Shown here one piece after another: positions 35,501 through 44,436 of a stretch of 58,990 nucleotides of DNA. Source of the DNA: Lentisphaerota bacterium. Its GTDB lineage: Bacteria; Verrucomicrobiota; Kiritimatiellia; JAAZAB01. The stretch's first letter is position 1. Each line of letters begins with the position of its first letter. The stretch covers positions 1 to 58,990 of the forward strand of contig JACPGM010000120.1 of NCBI GenBank assembly GCA_016188985.1, written 5' to 3'. Both the position numbers and the translations under genes were made by a program. Under the pieces are notes generated by a model. That model ran no database searches, was not told the origin of the DNA, and saw nothing but the letters and a program-made list of their open reading frames with translations.

Positions 35501-35578
35501 CGGCGGCATGACGCCCAGCAGCGGCAAGCTGACAGCCCAGCAGGCAATTACCAAACTAACCCGCAAACGGCGCACCAT
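32573..35578 (-). CDS. lptD: LptD-like outer-membrane LPS assembly protein with duplicated N-terminal domain
   Basis: The 1001-residue protein has a signal peptide (about 1-22). An OstA/LptA-like jelly-roll domain follows (about 285-420), with VQADSLEYDREKNLMIGTGHVRVRK and RAQHVVLYVKGVPVMYSPFW as LptD-type motifs. The rest (about 430-1001) is a beta-strand-rich barrel that ends at the C-terminus. LptD inserts lipopolysaccharide into the outer leaflet. Before the jelly roll there is an extra region of about 240 residues made of two homologous copies (about 40-155 and 165-280), each ending LNRRLLE or LNRLLLE followed by a Tyr-rich turn. I do not know this N-terminal module. The start has AGGA upstream. 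The next gene upstream is rng. Confidence 0.88.
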   Translation of the reverse strand: MVRRLRVSLVIACWAVSLPLLGVMPPEAPEAALWLLKLEHLTDAPGLLIKLRDAHDEVSTYLQASCAPATRRLLADYREGRAPSPELLTAVLADLNRLICEDYLFDEEIFSEVALSDRSNTLLGKKLVNAEVPKLNRRLLEDSYSNEIEPIWTLPYFFENRDLREPSKLALSLSSGKDGLARYLRGTLKPESREELANYLGEAPPPSAIINLLIATLNQAVLSEDLLYDKDRFAEVKLSKKTKELLEGKPEGEDRLRLNRLLLEEAYPEAIRRHAPLPIDVQADSLEYDREKNLMIGTGHVRVRKDLEYLRSDQAIINLQSLDVLAEGNVTFERGSEIWVGKKLRYNFRTQQGDFGGFDAYLEPFYIKAQSARRIGPDEYLLEKAKLSTCEGDAPAAWFRARKVRIVPGRHIRAQHVVLYVKGVPVMYSPFWNQNIGDRNFITLVPGYNSRMYAFLLTTFNYRLSRKVEATTRVDARARRGVGLGQDILWSASGNAKGRSTERYSIQADDDFWYFGRSAFFKRKVAEEEDPWGGDLITYYAQDAWPDEGKAQTYKIDHERYRLRLYHNQSFDEQNYFLTQLERLSDPMIIEQYFRKEYKNYPEPYNYLVLGHRTDHYTASLKTEKRLNDFYTTVDRLPELALDFQRQRILKTPFYYKGKTALGYLEKSWEANLTNLTNYAAGRLDTAHTIYYPTKQAGFLNVTPRVGWRGTWYSKTKEDYTNVAATVVLDTNNLPMTVTVTNILAMDKEARGRSLPELGMETSFKAFKVWETYPGDTINNLRHIAEPYADWTLIPEPAVTTNDLYQFDEIDTLGRVNEIKLGMRNKIQTQRFGKRQMKKHTVYDLLNADLWVVYRLDPQPGENLFSNINWNVRSIPFDWLDLKIDGAYDQYTNQLQTINTRLTVRPPGAMWDYAIEHRYTKDSSSLLNNEITFSPFINWEYRAYTRYEFETGAMEAWGLTAQRTLECIAYKVGAEFQDDDYTFWVQFWFTEFPKVRMDVGL

Positions 35579-35653
35579 GATTTGTTTTCCTGGGAGCTTT
35601 TTAGCATGGAGCAGGGCAATTAACCAAGCACTAACTCGCGCGATGGAGTTGCC

Positions 35654-37267
35654 TCAGGATGTTTTGTCCCGCTCCACGCTGGCATACAACTCTTCGCCGG
35701 TGGCGGCGTTGACAATGGCGATTTCTTCCATGTGCCAAGCGCTTTCGGCGCGGAAACTGAGCCGGCCTTTGAACTTTTCCTGCATGTCCAGGAGCAGTTC
35801 CTCATCCTCCTCGCGCAGCCGCTTGAGAATGGTCGGGTTGACCGTGATGCGCAGCTCGGGCACCTCCTTGTTCTCAAGCTGATACTTGCGCAGAATCGCC
35901 AGAATCTGGCGCTGGATTTCCACGCTCATATTGAGTGGCGACTTGACGCTGCCCCGGCCGTGACAGTAGGGGCAATCCACATACAGGGTGGCTTCGATGC
36001 TTTCCGCCACGCGCTGGCGCGTCATTTCCAGAATACCCAGGGCAGAAACCGGCAACACTTTCGTGCGGGCTTTATCGTGCTGCAGCGCTTCCTTGAGCGT
36101 ATTGTAGACCTGCTGGCGATGCTTTTTCGAGCGCATGTCAATCAAGTCAATCACGATCAACCCGCCGATATTCCTGAGACGCAGGTGCCGGGCAATTTCC
36201 TGGACCGCTTCCAGGTTGACCTGCAGAATCGTTTCTTCCTGGGTGGCGGCGCCTTTGTGCTGGCCGGTGTTGACGTCAATGGCGATCAGCGCCTCGGTCT
36301 CATCGAAGATAATGCACCCGCCGGACTTCAGCGTGACCTTGCGCCGGAAAGCGTTCTCAATTTGGCGGGCAACGTCGTAATGTTCAAAAATCGGGCGGGC
36401 CCCCTCGTAGAGCTTGACGCTCGCACGCGCCCGCCGCGAGATGCGCGCCAGAATATCCTTGATGCGCTCGCACTCTTCCCGGGAATCAATTACGATCGCA
36501 TCAATATCATCGGTCACGGAGTCGCGCACCACCCGCTCAAGCAGATCCGGTTCCTGGTAGAGACAGCAGGGCGCGCGTTTCTCGCGGGAGGCCGCTTGAA
36601 TCGCCTGCCAGGTAGCCAGCAGGACGCGCATATCGCGCACAAAACTCTGGCTCGAGGCGCCCGCGCCGGCCGTGCGGATAATCAGGCCGCAGCCTTCGGG
36701 CACCGGCAGGCGGCGCAGGACCTGCTTGAGGCGCTTGCGCTCCCCATCATCCTCGATCTTGCGCGAAATGCCGCGCAATTTGCTGCCCGGCATCAGCACG
36801 AAGTAACGGCTGGGAATGCTGAGGCTGGCGGTCACCCGCGGACCCTTGCTACCGATGGGACCCTTGGAAACCTGGACGCTGATTTCAGCGCCCACCGGGA
36901 AATGCTGCGCTATTTCTTCCCTGGTGAAGTGGCGCCGCCGGGGTAGGGCGTGCGCGGCCACACCCTCCATGGCCTCCAGCCGCCCAACGTCCTCGGGAAA
37001 CATGTCCCAGTAATGAATGAAGGCGTTTTTGCGCATGCCAATATCAACAAACGCCGCCTGCAGGCCGTCCTCCAGGTTCTGCACCACGCCCTTAAAAATA
37101 CTGCCGACCATGCGTTCCTCGGCAGGATGCTCAATCTTGAAGTCCTCCAGCTTGCCGCCTTCGAGCATGGCCACGCGCGTCTGCAAACTCTCCGCGCTGA
37201 TGATGATTTGCTTCTGGGAACTGCTTTTTCTGCGACGAAATGCGAACATAAAATTTAATCCTTTCAT
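35654..37267 (-). CDS. rng: ribonuclease G
   Basis: With the start at 37267 (AGGAG seven bases upstream) the product is 537 residues, the usual RNase G length. An S1 domain lies at about 55-145 (GSIFKGVVQNLEDGLQAAFVDIG). The RNase H-like and catalytic core includes LIAIDVNTGQHKG (about 310-322) and IGGLIVIDLIDM (about 350-361). The CPYCHGRG zinc-link motif sits near 425. RNase G/E processes 16S rRNA and turns over mRNA. Reading the frame upstream to 37552 overlaps rodA and is unnecessary. It directly follows rodA, as in the mre-rng clusters of many bacteria. Confidence 0.93.
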   Translation of the reverse strand: MKGLNFMFAFRRRKSSSQKQIIISAESLQTRVAMLEGGKLEDFKIEHPAEERMVGSIFKGVVQNLEDGLQAAFVDIGMRKNAFIHYWDMFPEDVGRLEAMEGVAAHALPRRRHFTREEIAQHFPVGAEISVQVSKGPIGSKGPRVTASLSIPSRYFVLMPGSKLRGISRKIEDDGERKRLKQVLRRLPVPEGCGLIIRTAGAGASSQSFVRDMRVLLATWQAIQAASREKRAPCCLYQEPDLLERVVRDSVTDDIDAIVIDSREECERIKDILARISRRARASVKLYEGARPIFEHYDVARQIENAFRRKVTLKSGGCIIFDETEALIAIDVNTGQHKGAATQEETILQVNLEAVQEIARHLRLRNIGGLIVIDLIDMRSKKHRQQVYNTLKEALQHDKARTKVLPVSALGILEMTRQRVAESIEATLYVDCPYCHGRGSVKSPLNMSVEIQRQILAILRKYQLENKEVPELRITVNPTILKRLREEDEELLLDMQEKFKGRLSFRAESAWHMEEIAIVNAATGEELYASVERDKTS

Positions 37268-37278
37268 AGCTTTAACTC

Positions 37279-38466
37279 CTAACGCCACTCGCCCCGGATA
37301 TACACGCTTTGCGCCAGGCCCAAGGCCACAAAGGTGCCGAGCATAAAGGTCCCGCCATAGCTGATGAGCGGCAGCGGGATGCCCGTGATCGGCAACAATC
37401 CGATGGTCATGGCAATATTGATGAAAACATGACAGAAAAACATGGCCGCAACCCCGATGCACAACAAACAGCCCATCCGGTCCGTCGCCTCCTCCGCCGC
37501 GCGCAGCAACGCCAGCAGCAAGACGCCGTAGAGCACCAGCGTTACGACACACCCAACGAATCCCTTCTCCTCGGCAATCACCGCAAAGATAAAATCATTG
37601 GGCGCCACCGTCCGCGGCAGGAATCCGAGGAGATTCTGCGTTCCCTGAAGATACCCCTTGCCGGTCAACCGGCCGGAACCGACGGCAATCCGGCTCTGGG
37701 CCTTGTTCCAGCCGGCGCCCAACGGATCGCGCTTGGTGTCCAGAAAAACCATCAGGCGCTCGCGTTGATATGGCGAGAACCCGATCCGGCGCAACAAGCG
37801 CTCATGATCTGATTCATTCATGCCCAGCTTGGGCGGCAGCGCCACGAGCGCCAATATGCCGCCGGCCATAACCAACGCCAAAACCGCCAGTATGGCCAGG
37901 CGTTTGCCCGGCACGCCGGCGGCCCACATAATCCCCGCCAGAACGGGCACAAAAACCAGGGCGGTGCCCAGATCGGGCTGTTTGATGACCAACGCCATCG
38001 GCAGAAGCGTCAGGGCCAGGCCGCTGAGCACTAACCGCCGGCGCCGCACATTTCGGCCGGGCAGACCGAACAGGCGCGCCAGCAGCACAATCAAGGCTAA
38101 CTTCATCAGCTCGGCCGGCTGCAGGATGCGGAAGCCTCCGATCTGCAACCAGCGCCAGGCGCCGTAGACCTTGAGCCCGATGTGCGGCACAAACACCAGG
38201 ACGAGCAGGATTACGCCGAGGGCGTAAAGCCACCAGGCCAGCCGCAACCAGCGGTGATAATCAACTATCGCGAACCACAGGAAGAACAGCAGCCCCAACC
38301 CCACCCAACAGAGTTGGCGGAGATATAACTGCTGGGCGGCCGGACTGGGATTGCCATAGCCGGCGCTGAAAATGAAGGCAATGCCGATAATGAGCAACCC
38401 CAGGGTCGCAATAACCAGGCTCCAATCCAGCCGGCGCATTAGGCGTAAATGAATAAAAATGCTCAT
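37279..38466 (-). CDS. rodA: rod-shape SEDS glycosyltransferase RodA
   Basis: The 395-residue protein has about ten membrane helices and SEDS motifs: VDYHRW, LQPAELMKLALIVLLARLF (about 118-136), KQPDLGTALVFVPV with the catalytic-type Asp (about 163-176) and the C-terminal GIPLPLISYGGTFML (about 365-379). RodA polymerises lipid II glycan strands for cell elongation with the class B transpeptidase PBP2. It is the fifth gene of the mreBCD-mrdA-rodA order and is followed 11 bases later by rng. The preceding gap to mrdA carries the GGTAGGG...CCCTACC repeat. Confidence 0.95.
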   Translation of the reverse strand: MSIFIHLRLMRRLDWSLVIATLGLLIIGIAFIFSAGYGNPSPAAQQLYLRQLCWVGLGLLFFLWFAIVDYHRWLRLAWWLYALGVILLVLVFVPHIGLKVYGAWRWLQIGGFRILQPAELMKLALIVLLARLFGLPGRNVRRRRLVLSGLALTLLPMALVIKQPDLGTALVFVPVLAGIMWAAGVPGKRLAILAVLALVMAGGILALVALPPKLGMNESDHERLLRRIGFSPYQRERLMVFLDTKRDPLGAGWNKAQSRIAVGSGRLTGKGYLQGTQNLLGFLPRTVAPNDFIFAVIAEEKGFVGCVVTLVLYGVLLLALLRAAEEATDRMGCLLCIGVAAMFFCHVFINIAMTIGLLPITGIPLPLISYGGTFMLGTFVALGLAQSVYIRGEWR

Positions 38467-38541
38467 AAACGATATCGGTCTGCAAAGTTTTTAAGAGAAA
38501 CATCCATACAGAGTGTCATAAATAACGCAGCATTATCTCTT

Positions 38542-38595
38542 GGTAGGGACGGCTCGCCGAGCCGTCCGCGGCGCTTTCGGCGAAAGCGCCCTACC
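38542..38595. repeat. 54-nt GGTAGGG...CCCTACC palindrome, intergenic copy
   Basis: Arms GGTAGGG (38542-38548) and CCCTACC (38589-38595) enclose GACGGCTcgccGAGCCGTC and a GGCGCTTTCG/CGAAAGCGCC stem. It is the short counterpart of the 99-nt element in the bioH-like gene. CCCCAATAACTGAC at 38603-38616 right after it matches the terminal word of the 49-kb MITE-like element. Confidence 0.85.
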
Positions 38596-38619
38596 GCTTG
38601 CACCCCAATAACTGACGGA

Positions 38620-40449
38620 TTAGCCACTTCCTTCCAAGGCAAATATCTCCTGCATCAGCGCGCGCAGCCGCGGGCCGGCCGAAATCCCGCCGGAGATGGC
38701 ATCGTCCAGGACGATGGCCACGGCATAACGCGGCTCATCAAATGGCGCGAATAGAAGCATCCAGGCATGCTGTTGGCCGGCGCCCTTGCGGCCGTATTCG
38801 GCCGTGCCGGTCTTGCCGGCCATGACCAGGCCGCTCAGGCGCGCCAGGCGGCCGGTGCCTTCCTCGTCCTGGATGACATCGCGCAAACCGTTTCGGACCA
38901 GTTCCAGATGTTCTTGAGAGAAATGGATGCGCCGGATGACTACCGGCGGTATTTCCTGAAATTCAAGTTCGTCCGGCTTGCGCTGGAGCAGCCCCGCGCG
39001 GCGCGTGGCCAGCACCACGCGCGGTTGATAAAGCGTTCCGCCATTGGCGATTGCGGCCGTCAGCATTGCCATTTGCAGGGGCGTCACCTGAATGGGACCC
39101 TGGCCGATGGCCAGGTTGCAGGTGTCGCCATCGCGCCAGGCCTCGCCTAACGTCCGGCGTTTCCAGGCTCGGCTGGGCAGGAATCCGGCGCTTTCGCCCG
39201 GCAGACTGATTCCAGTTTTCTGCCCCAGGCCGCAGGCCAGCGCCATTTGATAGAGGCCATCCAGCCGGCATTTCAGGGCGGCTTGATAAAAGAAAACATT
39301 GCAGGAAACCCGGATGGCTCGGCGAAAATCCGTCTGGCCATGGGATTTGCCCTGGTAGCAGGCGAACTGTTGGTTGCCCAACTCAAAATAACCGGGACAG
39401 TTCAAGGTCAAGTGGCGGTCTACGCCCTGCTCCAGAGCCGCCAGGGCAACCACCGGTTTGAACGTGCTGCCCGGCGCATACAGGCCGCTCAGCGCGCGGT
39501 TGAAGAGCGGCTTGCGGGAATCCGCCGTCAATTTGGTCCAGTTTTCCGTCGTGATTGTTGAACAGAACCAGTTGGGGTCATAGCCGGGAGCGCTGGCCAT
39601 GGCCAGCACGTCGCCATTGCGCGGGTCCACGACTACCACGGCGCCGGCCGTGTCGCTCAGGACCTGTTCGGCTACCTGTTGGATGCGCAGGTCAATCGCC
39701 AGCTTCAAGTCGCTTCCGGGCACGCTTTCGCGCAAGGCGGTTTCCGCGTGTTTAAAGCCGGTCACATCCACTTGGAGCAAGCGCCCGCCCGCCCGGCCGG
39801 CCAAGAGCTCGTCAAATTGTTTTTCTATTCCGGTTTTACCGGTCAAGTCGGACAAGTAATAATGGAACAGCTCATCATCTTCGCTTTGCGTTGCGGCTAT
39901 TTCCACGTACCCCAGTAGATGGGCCAAGGCAGCTCCGTGGGGATAGACCCTTTCGGCTTCCACCAAAATATCCACGCCTTTCAGGCGCGCGCCCGTTTCC
40001 ATCAGACGGGCGATAGTCCGTTCATCGGCATTATGCCAGGCCACCAAGGGCAAGGCCCGGCGGCTGGCGAGATGACTTTTAATCTGCTGCTGGTCAATTT
40101 TGGGCCCCTGGCCAATAACCGCGGCAACCTGCTGAATGGCTTGGCTAATAACTTCAGCGGTGTTCTGCCGTTTGCGGGTCAGCCGAAACTCTTCCAAATA
40201 GAGGGCAACGCCGTAATCAGGCACATTATCGGCCAGACAAACTCCGCGGCGGTCGTATATTTTTCCGCGGACCGCCGGAATCCGCACCCGGCGTAACGAT
40301 TGTTGCTCGCGGCTGCTCTCGTAATACGCGCCGTGCCCAAGCTGAATGAACAATAGCGCCACGATCAGGGTTCCCAGCGCCGCCAGAATAATCATCTTCA
40401 GCAGCAACAGACGCCTTAACTCAAAGAGCGCCAAATTAGTTGAAGTCAT
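38620..40449 (-). CDS. mrdA: penicillin-binding protein 2 (elongation transpeptidase)
   Basis: The 609-residue class B PBP has one N-terminal membrane helix (about 14-36), a pedestal domain (about 50-230) and the transpeptidase domain with active-site SxxK in PGSTFKPVVALA (about 330), SCN (about 388) and KTG in AGKTGTAEYG (about 555). It crosslinks new glycan made by RodA. The ATG overlaps the mreD stop by four bases (ATGA), so translation is coupled. rodA lies downstream after a palindromic repeat. Confidence 0.95.
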   Translation of the reverse strand: MTSTNLALFELRRLLLLKMIILAALGTLIVALLFIQLGHGAYYESSREQQSLRRVRIPAVRGKIYDRRGVCLADNVPDYGVALYLEEFRLTRKRQNTAEVISQAIQQVAAVIGQGPKIDQQQIKSHLASRRALPLVAWHNADERTIARLMETGARLKGVDILVEAERVYPHGAALAHLLGYVEIAATQSEDDELFHYYLSDLTGKTGIEKQFDELLAGRAGGRLLQVDVTGFKHAETALRESVPGSDLKLAIDLRIQQVAEQVLSDTAGAVVVVDPRNGDVLAMASAPGYDPNWFCSTITTENWTKLTADSRKPLFNRALSGLYAPGSTFKPVVALAALEQGVDRHLTLNCPGYFELGNQQFACYQGKSHGQTDFRRAIRVSCNVFFYQAALKCRLDGLYQMALACGLGQKTGISLPGESAGFLPSRAWKRRTLGEAWRDGDTCNLAIGQGPIQVTPLQMAMLTAAIANGGTLYQPRVVLATRRAGLLQRKPDELEFQEIPPVVIRRIHFSQEHLELVRNGLRDVIQDEEGTGRLARLSGLVMAGKTGTAEYGRKGAGQQHAWMLLFAPFDEPRYAVAIVLDDAISGGISAGPRLRALMQEIFALEGSG

Positions 40450-40958
40450 ACGGAGCTTTCCACAACAACATTACCCATCATCTGATCAAGCCGCTCAAGA
40501 ACGCTGAAAACCAGTGGCACCAGGAACACTCCGAGCAAGGCGGCGCCGATAGTCTTGAGCGCCAGCCGGTGTCCCGCCACCGCGCGCAAGTTTTCCTCGC
40601 TGAGCATCAGCAGGACGTAGAAGCCGATGGTCAGGCCCGCTCCGGCGGCACAACCCAGGACCATATGCGTCAAGACCCGGGCGCTGAAAACGCGCGCCCG
40701 GCAGAGCCAGGAGGCAATACCCAGCACGCTGAAGACCGCCGCGGAAAAGCCCATGGGCAGTTCTTCAAGGCTGTCGCACAATACCCCGCCGGCAATCGCG
40801 GCGATGGCCATGAGCGCCAGCGAGCGGTGCAGCGCATAATAGAGCACAACGCTCAGTATAAGCGGCGCCTTGGCTTGACCCAGCGGCGTCAGACCCGGCA
40901 AGGCCAGTTGCAGGGCCGCGCTGACCAGCAAGGCCACGGCCATGACTAAAAGATTCAT
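40446..40958 (-). CDS. mreD: rod-shape-determining protein MreD
   Basis: A 170-residue hydrophobic protein with about five membrane helices and no charged core domain, as expected for MreD. Its identity rests on size, helix count and its place between mreC and mrdA. MreD is an integral part of the elongasome that links MreBC to the PBP2/RodA pair. The stop overlaps the mrdA start. Confidence 0.85.
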   Translation of the reverse strand: MNLLVMAVALLVSAALQLALPGLTPLGQAKAPLILSVVLYYALHRSLALMAIAAIAGGVLCDSLEELPMGFSAAVFSVLGIASWLCRARVFSARVLTHMVLGCAAGAGLTIGFYVLLMLSEENLRAVAGHRLALKTIGAALLGVFLVPLVFSVLERLDQMMGNVVVESSV

Positions 40959-41008
40959 CGAAAGATTATTTCCAATTCGTTATCGCTTAGCGATTTAATA
41001 GCCGGCGT

Positions 41009-41824
41009 TCATTGCCCCGACGCTATTGAATTGCCGTCATGACTGATAATGAATACCACGTCCAGCGACCGAAAATCCGAGCTTGGGATGATATCGGCCG
41101 ATTGGTACAAACCCGAGCCGTCCAGGCGCACTCGATCAACGCGCCCGATCATAAGGCCGGGCGGATATACGCCGCCCAAGCCGGCAGTAACGACTTCATC
41201 GCCCGCCGCCAGCGATGCGTTCTTGCTGATAAAGTCCATCCGGCAAAGGGCTTGGCCGGTCAAGGAAACGCCCTGGCCGCCGACAATGCCAAACGCATCC
41301 CGCCGTTTGAGACGGGCCGAGACCCGGCAAGCCGGATCGACAATAAACAGAATATCGCTGGTGTCTCGGGAAATCCGGATAATGCGGCCGGCCAGACCGT
41401 TGGGGGTAATGACTACCATGTCCAAGGCAATGCCATCGGCCAGCCCCTTGTTCAAGCGCGCAGTTTGCCACCAAGTGTTTATGTCACGGGCAATTATTTC
41501 AGCGGCAATAAGGCGCCGGCCGGTATGCGCCGCCAAACGCAGCATCTGGCGCAAGGAGCGGTTCTCCTGTTCCAAGGCCTGGGCTTGCTGCAATTCCAGG
41601 CGCAAGCGGGTGATTTCCGCCAGGAGATCTTCGGGGGTGGAGTCCGGAAGGTCGTTCGGCATCAGGCCGCGGCCAAAGCCCAGGGTGCGCGTCACTTGCC
41701 GGGCGAAGGGCGCAAAGGCATCTCGCAGAAAAGCCCTGAGACGCACAGTGGCCGAACCGGGCAGATTGATTAAAACGGCAATCAGGATGCCGACAACAAG
41801 TAGAATATAGAAATTACGCCTCAC
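41009..41824 (-). CDS. mreC: rod-shape-determining protein MreC
   Basis: The 271-residue protein has an N-terminal membrane helix (about 6-22), a coiled-coil (about 68-95: a Leu/Glu-rich run) and the two beta-barrel MreC periplasmic domain (about 105-250: NTWWQTARLNKG, NGLAGRI, GLGGVYPPGLMIGRV). The start is GTG with a GGAG site upstream. MreC bridges MreB in the cytoplasm to the periplasmic PBP2. It sits between mreB and mreD in the canonical order. Confidence 0.93.
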   Translation of the reverse strand: MRRNFYILLVVGILIAVLINLPGSATVRLRAFLRDAFAPFARQVTRTLGFGRGLMPNDLPDSTPEDLLAEITRLRLELQQAQALEQENRSLRQMLRLAAHTGRRLIAAEIIARDINTWWQTARLNKGLADGIALDMVVITPNGLAGRIIRISRDTSDILFIVDPACRVSARLKRRDAFGIVGGQGVSLTGQALCRMDFISKNASLAAGDEVVTAGLGGVYPPGLMIGRVDRVRLDGSGLYQSADIIPSSDFRSLDVVFIISHDGNSIASGQ

Positions 41825-41889
41825 GCCAAAACTCCATCAGGTTTCGGCGACTTGGGTGAATGAGGCGTCCCGCCAACGCCGAGCAAGGT

Positions 41890-43032
<1,143 letters not shown>

Positions 43033-43051
43033 TTACACGCAATTTGCCAAA

Positions 43052-44293
43052 ATGCCCACGAAATCATCCAACTTGGCGGACCTGCTGGCGGCACGCGGCG
43101 TGCGGCTGCCGCAGCCGGAAACGGTCTTTATCGGCGCGGAGGTCTCGCCCGACCGCATTGCCCCGGGTGTTACCATTCACCCTGGCTGCCGGCTTACGGG
43201 TAGCAGCACCTCCATCGGCCCGGATTGCGAACTTGGCGCCGAAGCGCCGGTCACGGTGGCCGACTGCCAGTTAGGCGCGCGGGTCAGCCTCAAGGGCGGC
43301 TGCTTTCACGAAGCCACGTTCCTGAACGGGACCGAGCTCGCCGCCGGCGCGCACGTTCGTTCGGGGACGCTTCTGGAGGAAGAAGCTCGCTCCGGCCATA
43401 CGGTGGGTCTTAAGCAAACCATACTGTTCCCCTACGTGGTTCTGGGCAGCCTGATCAATTTCTGTGATTGCCTTCTGGCCGGCGGCACCAGCCGGCAAAA
43501 TCACAGCGAAGTTGGTTCCGGCTACGTCCATTTTAACTATACGCCGCATCAGGACAAGGCTACTGCCTCGCTGATCGGCGATGTGCCTCATGGGGTCATG
43601 CTGGCTTCTCCGCCGATTTTCCTGGGCGGGCAGGGCGGGCTCGTCGGCCCGACCCGCCTCACCTATGGCGCGGTCGTACCGGCCGGCACAATTCTGCGTA
43701 AAGATATCTTATCTCCAGGACTTTATAGCCCTCGGACAGCCCCCGCTGCTGCCAGCGCCAACCCAAGTCCCGGCGCCGCGTACCGCACGGGCGCCTATCG
43801 CTCGATTCAGCGGCTCATCGTGAATAACATGGTCTATATCGGCAATATCAACGCCTTGCGCGCCTGGTACCGGTATGTCCGCCAACCAATGCTGAAGGCC
43901 GATAAGTTCCAGGAGGCCTGCCTGGCCGGCGCCGTTGCGCGCCTGACAAGCGTTTGCCAGGAACGTATCAAGCGCCTGGAAGAATTGGCTGAAAAAATGC
44001 CTGCTTCCCTGGATCTGGCCCGGGCAGCAGGTCATGATCTGGAAGCAAAGTTCTATCGGCAGCAGCGTTCCTTGATTGAACGCTGGCCAATGCTGCGGGA
44101 AACCCTGGAAAATCTTGGCCAGGCGCAAGGTTCGGCCCGTGAGCGTGATATCCTGCTGGAGGCGTTGGCGCGCCAAAGCGCCGGGGGGCGGTATTTGGAG
44201 ACGGTAAAGGCCTTGGCGCCGCCGGCGCGCGCGGCCGGGACGGCCTGGCTCCAATCGCTGGTGGACGCCGCCACGAACCTTTGGCATGGCTAA
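43052..44293 (+). CDS. GlmU-like left-handed beta-helix protein with helical C-terminal domain
   Basis: A 413-residue protein. Residues about 20-240 are hexapeptide repeats (left-handed beta-helix) containing GLKQTILFPYVVLGSLINFCDCLLAGGTSRQNHSEVGSGYVHFNYTPH, which is like the acetyltransferase or UDP-GlcNAc pyrophosphorylase LbH part of GlmU-type enzymes. The remaining ~170 residues are alpha-helical and of unknown class. There is no N-terminal nucleotidyltransferase domain. Its place beside glmM suggests a UDP-GlcNAc pathway role, but it could act on another sugar. I chose the ATG at 43052 because the earlier Met would overlap mreB's upstream region and has no homology. Confidence 0.72.
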   Translation: MPTKSSNLADLLAARGVRLPQPETVFIGAEVSPDRIAPGVTIHPGCRLTGSSTSIGPDCELGAEAPVTVADCQLGARVSLKGGCFHEATFLNGTELAAGAHVRSGTLLEEEARSGHTVGLKQTILFPYVVLGSLINFCDCLLAGGTSRQNHSEVGSGYVHFNYTPHQDKATASLIGDVPHGVMLASPPIFLGGQGGLVGPTRLTYGAVVPAGTILRKDILSPGLYSPRTAPAAASANPSPGAAYRTGAYRSIQRLIVNNMVYIGNINALRAWYRYVRQPMLKADKFQEACLAGAVARLTSVCQERIKRLEELAEKMPASLDLARAAGHDLEAKFYRQQRSLIERWPMLRETLENLGQAQGSARERDILLEALARQSAGGRYLETVKALAPPARAAGTAWLQSLVDAATNLWHG

Positions 44294-44305
44294 TAAATTG
44301 GATTT

Positions 44306-44323
44306 GCGGTTCTGATGAACCGC
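44306..44323. repeat. 7-bp hairpin after the GlmU-like gene
   Basis: GCGGTTC (44306-44312), loop TGAT, GAACCGC (44317-44323) is a perfect stem 13 bases after the stop codon. It has no U-run behind it, so a terminator role is possible but unproven. Confidence 0.5.
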
Positions 44324-44382
44324 TGCTACAACTTTATCTGATGTTAAGCCACCTTTTGTAAGAACGGTTCGTTATATGCAGC

Positions 44383-44402
44383 CGCCTCACTCTGTTGAGG
44401 CG
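44383..44402 (+). promoter_or_regulatory. hairpin in the glmM leader
   Basis: CGCCTCA (44383-44389), loop CTCTGT, TGAGGCG (44396-44402) is a perfect stem that ends 22 bases before the AAGGAG site of glmM. It might stabilise or control the leader RNA, or be another short palindrome. Confidence 0.35.
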
Positions 44403-44436
44403 TATTGTATGTTCACGTCATTGCAAGGAGCACTTC

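Noticed and set aside
33878-35623. 581-residue plus-strand ORF opposite lptD
   Set aside because: Although long, it is antisense to the LptD-like gene, which has clear motifs; composition fits a shadow frame.
35732-36946. 404-residue plus-strand ORF opposite rng
   Set aside because: Antisense to RNase G; no domain recognisable.
44294-44436. riboswitch or glmS-type ribozyme before glmM
   Set aside because: The two short hairpins are simple; no conserved riboswitch core could be matched by eye.
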